From an uncultured Cellvibrio sp. (GTDB taxonomy: Bacteria; Pseudomonadota; Gammaproteobacteria; Pseudomonadales; Cellvibrionaceae): a stretch of 6,413 nucleotides of DNA. The stretch spans positions 1-6,413 of the forward strand of contig CAMPIG010000287.1 of assembly GCA_946886255.1 (NCBI GenBank). Direction: 5' to 3'. Numbering within the stretch: position 1 is the stretch's first letter; each line of letters opens with the position of its first letter. The notes beneath the pieces are model-generated. The model did not search any database. It saw only the letters and a program-made list of their open reading frames with translations, and had not been told where the DNA came from. The position numbers and the translations under genes are program-made. This document shows positions 5,008-6,413 of the stretch, in pieces.

Positions 5008-6413
5008 ATGTCAGCACACATTCTTCGTCAGCATAAGTTATTGACCGCGCTCGGTATCCTTATCGGTGTGCTGGTGCTGGCGATCATCCTCATCATTATT
5101 TTTTCCGAACCGTTAGTGCGTTCATTGACAGAAAACCAGGGAAGCAAGCGACTCGGCCGCGAACTGGTGATTGCGGGCGATCTGGATATTGATTGGCATT
5201 TCACCCATACCGATGTGTATATAGAAAAATTACGTCTCGCCAATGCGCCCGGTTATCCTGATGAATATATGGCGACCATCGAAACTCTGGATTTCAGTTT
5301 CAAGCCGTTGAAATTGTTAATCGGCACATTGGAGTTCGGCGATATTTTATTGGTTGAGCCGCGTCTGATCCTCGAAAAAAAATCTCTTGACGAAAACAAT
5401 TGGCAATTTCCCGCCTTGTCCACGGCGAATGCTGCACAGGAAACGATTGAACCGGATAACCGCCACGATTTTCCCTTGATTGGGATGCTGAAGCTACGCG
5501 AAGGTCAGGTTATCTATCGCGATCATACGAAAGGGCTTGTTCTGGATTTGGCATTGGATACCGTCGTCGGTGAAGGCGGTGAATCAGATAACACAAAAAC
5601 AGACCAACGTTTTACGATCACCGGCACCGGCAGTATTCAGAACGAAGCTTTTGAATTGGAAGCCTTCGGGGAATCGCTCGAAACCTTGCGCGATTCCACA
5701 CGCGATTATCCGCTCACCCTGCGCCTGGTGATGGGCGACACTGAAGTCGTTGTCGATGGCAGCTTCCGTGATCCAATTAAACTTACGGGTGTTGATGCCT
5801 CATTAAATATTACCGGCGACAACATGGCGAACCTGTTTTATCTCACGGCTATTCCATTGCCCCCAACGCCACCCTATACGCTGGCGGGCCAGCTCACCAA
5901 AAAAGACGGCGTATGGGGGTATGAAGCATTTAAAGGTGAAGTCGGTGGCAGCGATCTCTCAGGTAACCTCACCTATGACACGCGGGGCGAACGCGGCTTT
6001 TTAAAAGCGAACTTAACCTCCAATTTACTCGACAGCCAGGATCTCGGTGGTTTTATTGGTTTACCGCCATCCGGCGAAGAAGCCTCACCGGAACAACAGC
6101 AAGCCGCTGCCGAAAAAGAAGCCAGTCCCAACCTGATTCCCGATGTGCCCTTGAGTGTTGAACGTTTGCGCGGCACCGACCTGGATGTCACGCTGCATGC
6201 TGCTCGCATAGAAGCACCGAATCTGCCATTCAAAGGGATGGATGTGCGTTTTGATTTGCAGGAGGGTTTATTAAAACTTGATCCATTAAAAATTGTATTG
6301 GCCGACGGTACCATCGATGGCACGATTGAGGTGGACGCCCAACAGGATGTCCCGCCAATGAAGCTGGATCTCAACCTGCGCAACCTGAGCCTCGCTCAAT
6401 TTTTTGCCGGCAC
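5008..6413 (+). CDS. AsmA family protein, 3'-truncated by window
   Basis: 468 codons are visible with no stop before the window end. ATG at 5008 is followed by a short basic segment and one hydrophobic helix (about 11-32), an N-in signal anchor placing the rest in the periplasm. GAGG (5000-5003) gives a short-spaced ribosome site. Seen: the AsmA N-terminal pattern RLGRELVIAGDLDIDW (48-63), then IEKLRLANAPGYPDEY, KPLKLLIGTLEFGDILL and NWQF; a Pro/Gln/Glu/Ala linker (about 352-374, SPEQQQAAAEKEASP); and a second conserved stretch, LIPDVPLSVERLRGTDLDV, followed by beta-rich repeats such as LADGTIDGTIEVDA. This pattern suits longer AsmA/YhjG-type members (about 600-700 residues), so perhaps 150-250 residues are missing. 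AsmA-like proteins, related to TamB and YhdP, are thought to form periplasmic bridges affecting lipid transport and outer-membrane assembly. The family is secure; which paralogue is not. Confidence 0.93.
   Translation, partial: MSAHILRQHKLLTALGILIGVLVLAIILIIIFSEPLVRSLTENQGSKRLGRELVIAGDLDIDWHFTHTDVYIEKLRLANAPGYPDEYMATIETLDFSFKPLKLLIGTLEFGDILLVEPRLILEKKSLDENNWQFPALSTANAAQETIEPDNRHDFPLIGMLKLREGQVIYRDHTKGLVLDLALDTVVGEGGESDNTKTDQRFTITGTGSIQNEAFELEAFGESLETLRDSTRDYPLTLRLVMGDTEVVVDGSFRDPIKLTGVDASLNITGDNMANLFYLTAIPLPPTPPYTLAGQLTKKDGVWGYEAFKGEVGGSDLSGNLTYDTRGERGFLKANLTSNLLDSQDLGGFIGLPPSGEEASPEQQQAAAEKEASPNLIPDVPLSVERLRGTDLDVTLHAARIEAPNLPFKGMDVRFDLQEGLLKLDPLKIVLADGTIDGTIEVDAQQDVPPMKLDLNLRNLSLAQFFAG

Noticed and set aside
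1..6413. CRISPR array, toxin-antitoxin or phage-defence genes, transposase genes
   Set aside because: No regularly spaced repeats, no small toxin/antitoxin pairs and no transposase or nuclease motifs were seen in any plausible coding frame.

Overview
The window looks like chromosomal DNA of a Gram-negative gammaproteobacterium. The evidence is a YgiQ-type radical SAM protein, an AsmA-family envelope protein, a K+-dependent-exchanger-like Ca2+/Na+ antiporter and GTAG-footed REP-like palindromes. Base composition is mixed, with AT-rich intergenic patches. A Pseudomonas/Cellvibrio-like relative is my guess from protein flavour, not something the sequence proves. No phage, plasmid, IS, CRISPR, tRNA or rRNA signal is visible.

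Layout: (1) 2-1636 (+) is the 3' three quarters of ygiQ, with its N-terminus outside the window. (2) 1637-1744 is a 108-nt convergent gap holding two inverted REP-like hairpins; the second runs into the next gene and supplies its stop codon. (3) 1745-2947 (-) is a membrane-anchored alpha/beta-hydrolase (carboxylesterase/lipase type), 17 nt downstream of (4) 2965-4035 (-), a Ca2+/Na+ antiporter; the two are probably one operon. (5) 4036-4252 is a gap with the antiporter leader and a second inverted pair of the same REP-like hairpins. (6) 4253-4786 (-) is a very acidic, probably disordered protein of unknown function. (7) 4787-5007 is a divergent control region with a perfect 9-bp dyad next to one ribosome binding site and a 22-bp-spaced direct repeat in front of the other gene. 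(8) 5008-6413 (+) is an AsmA-family protein cut by the window end.

How the genes work together: the antiporter and hydrolase would both act at the inner membrane, but no shared pathway is evident. AsmA-family proteins are linked to envelope lipid and outer-membrane homeostasis. YgiQ is an Fe-S/radical-SAM enzyme of unknown substrate. Most of the window is ordinary housekeeping or accessory DNA. The most unusual features are the four-copy REP-like family, arranged as two inverted long+short pairs bracketing the antiporter-hydrolase operon, and its apparent contribution of stop codons to two genes. I did not find a convincing new multi-gene system.
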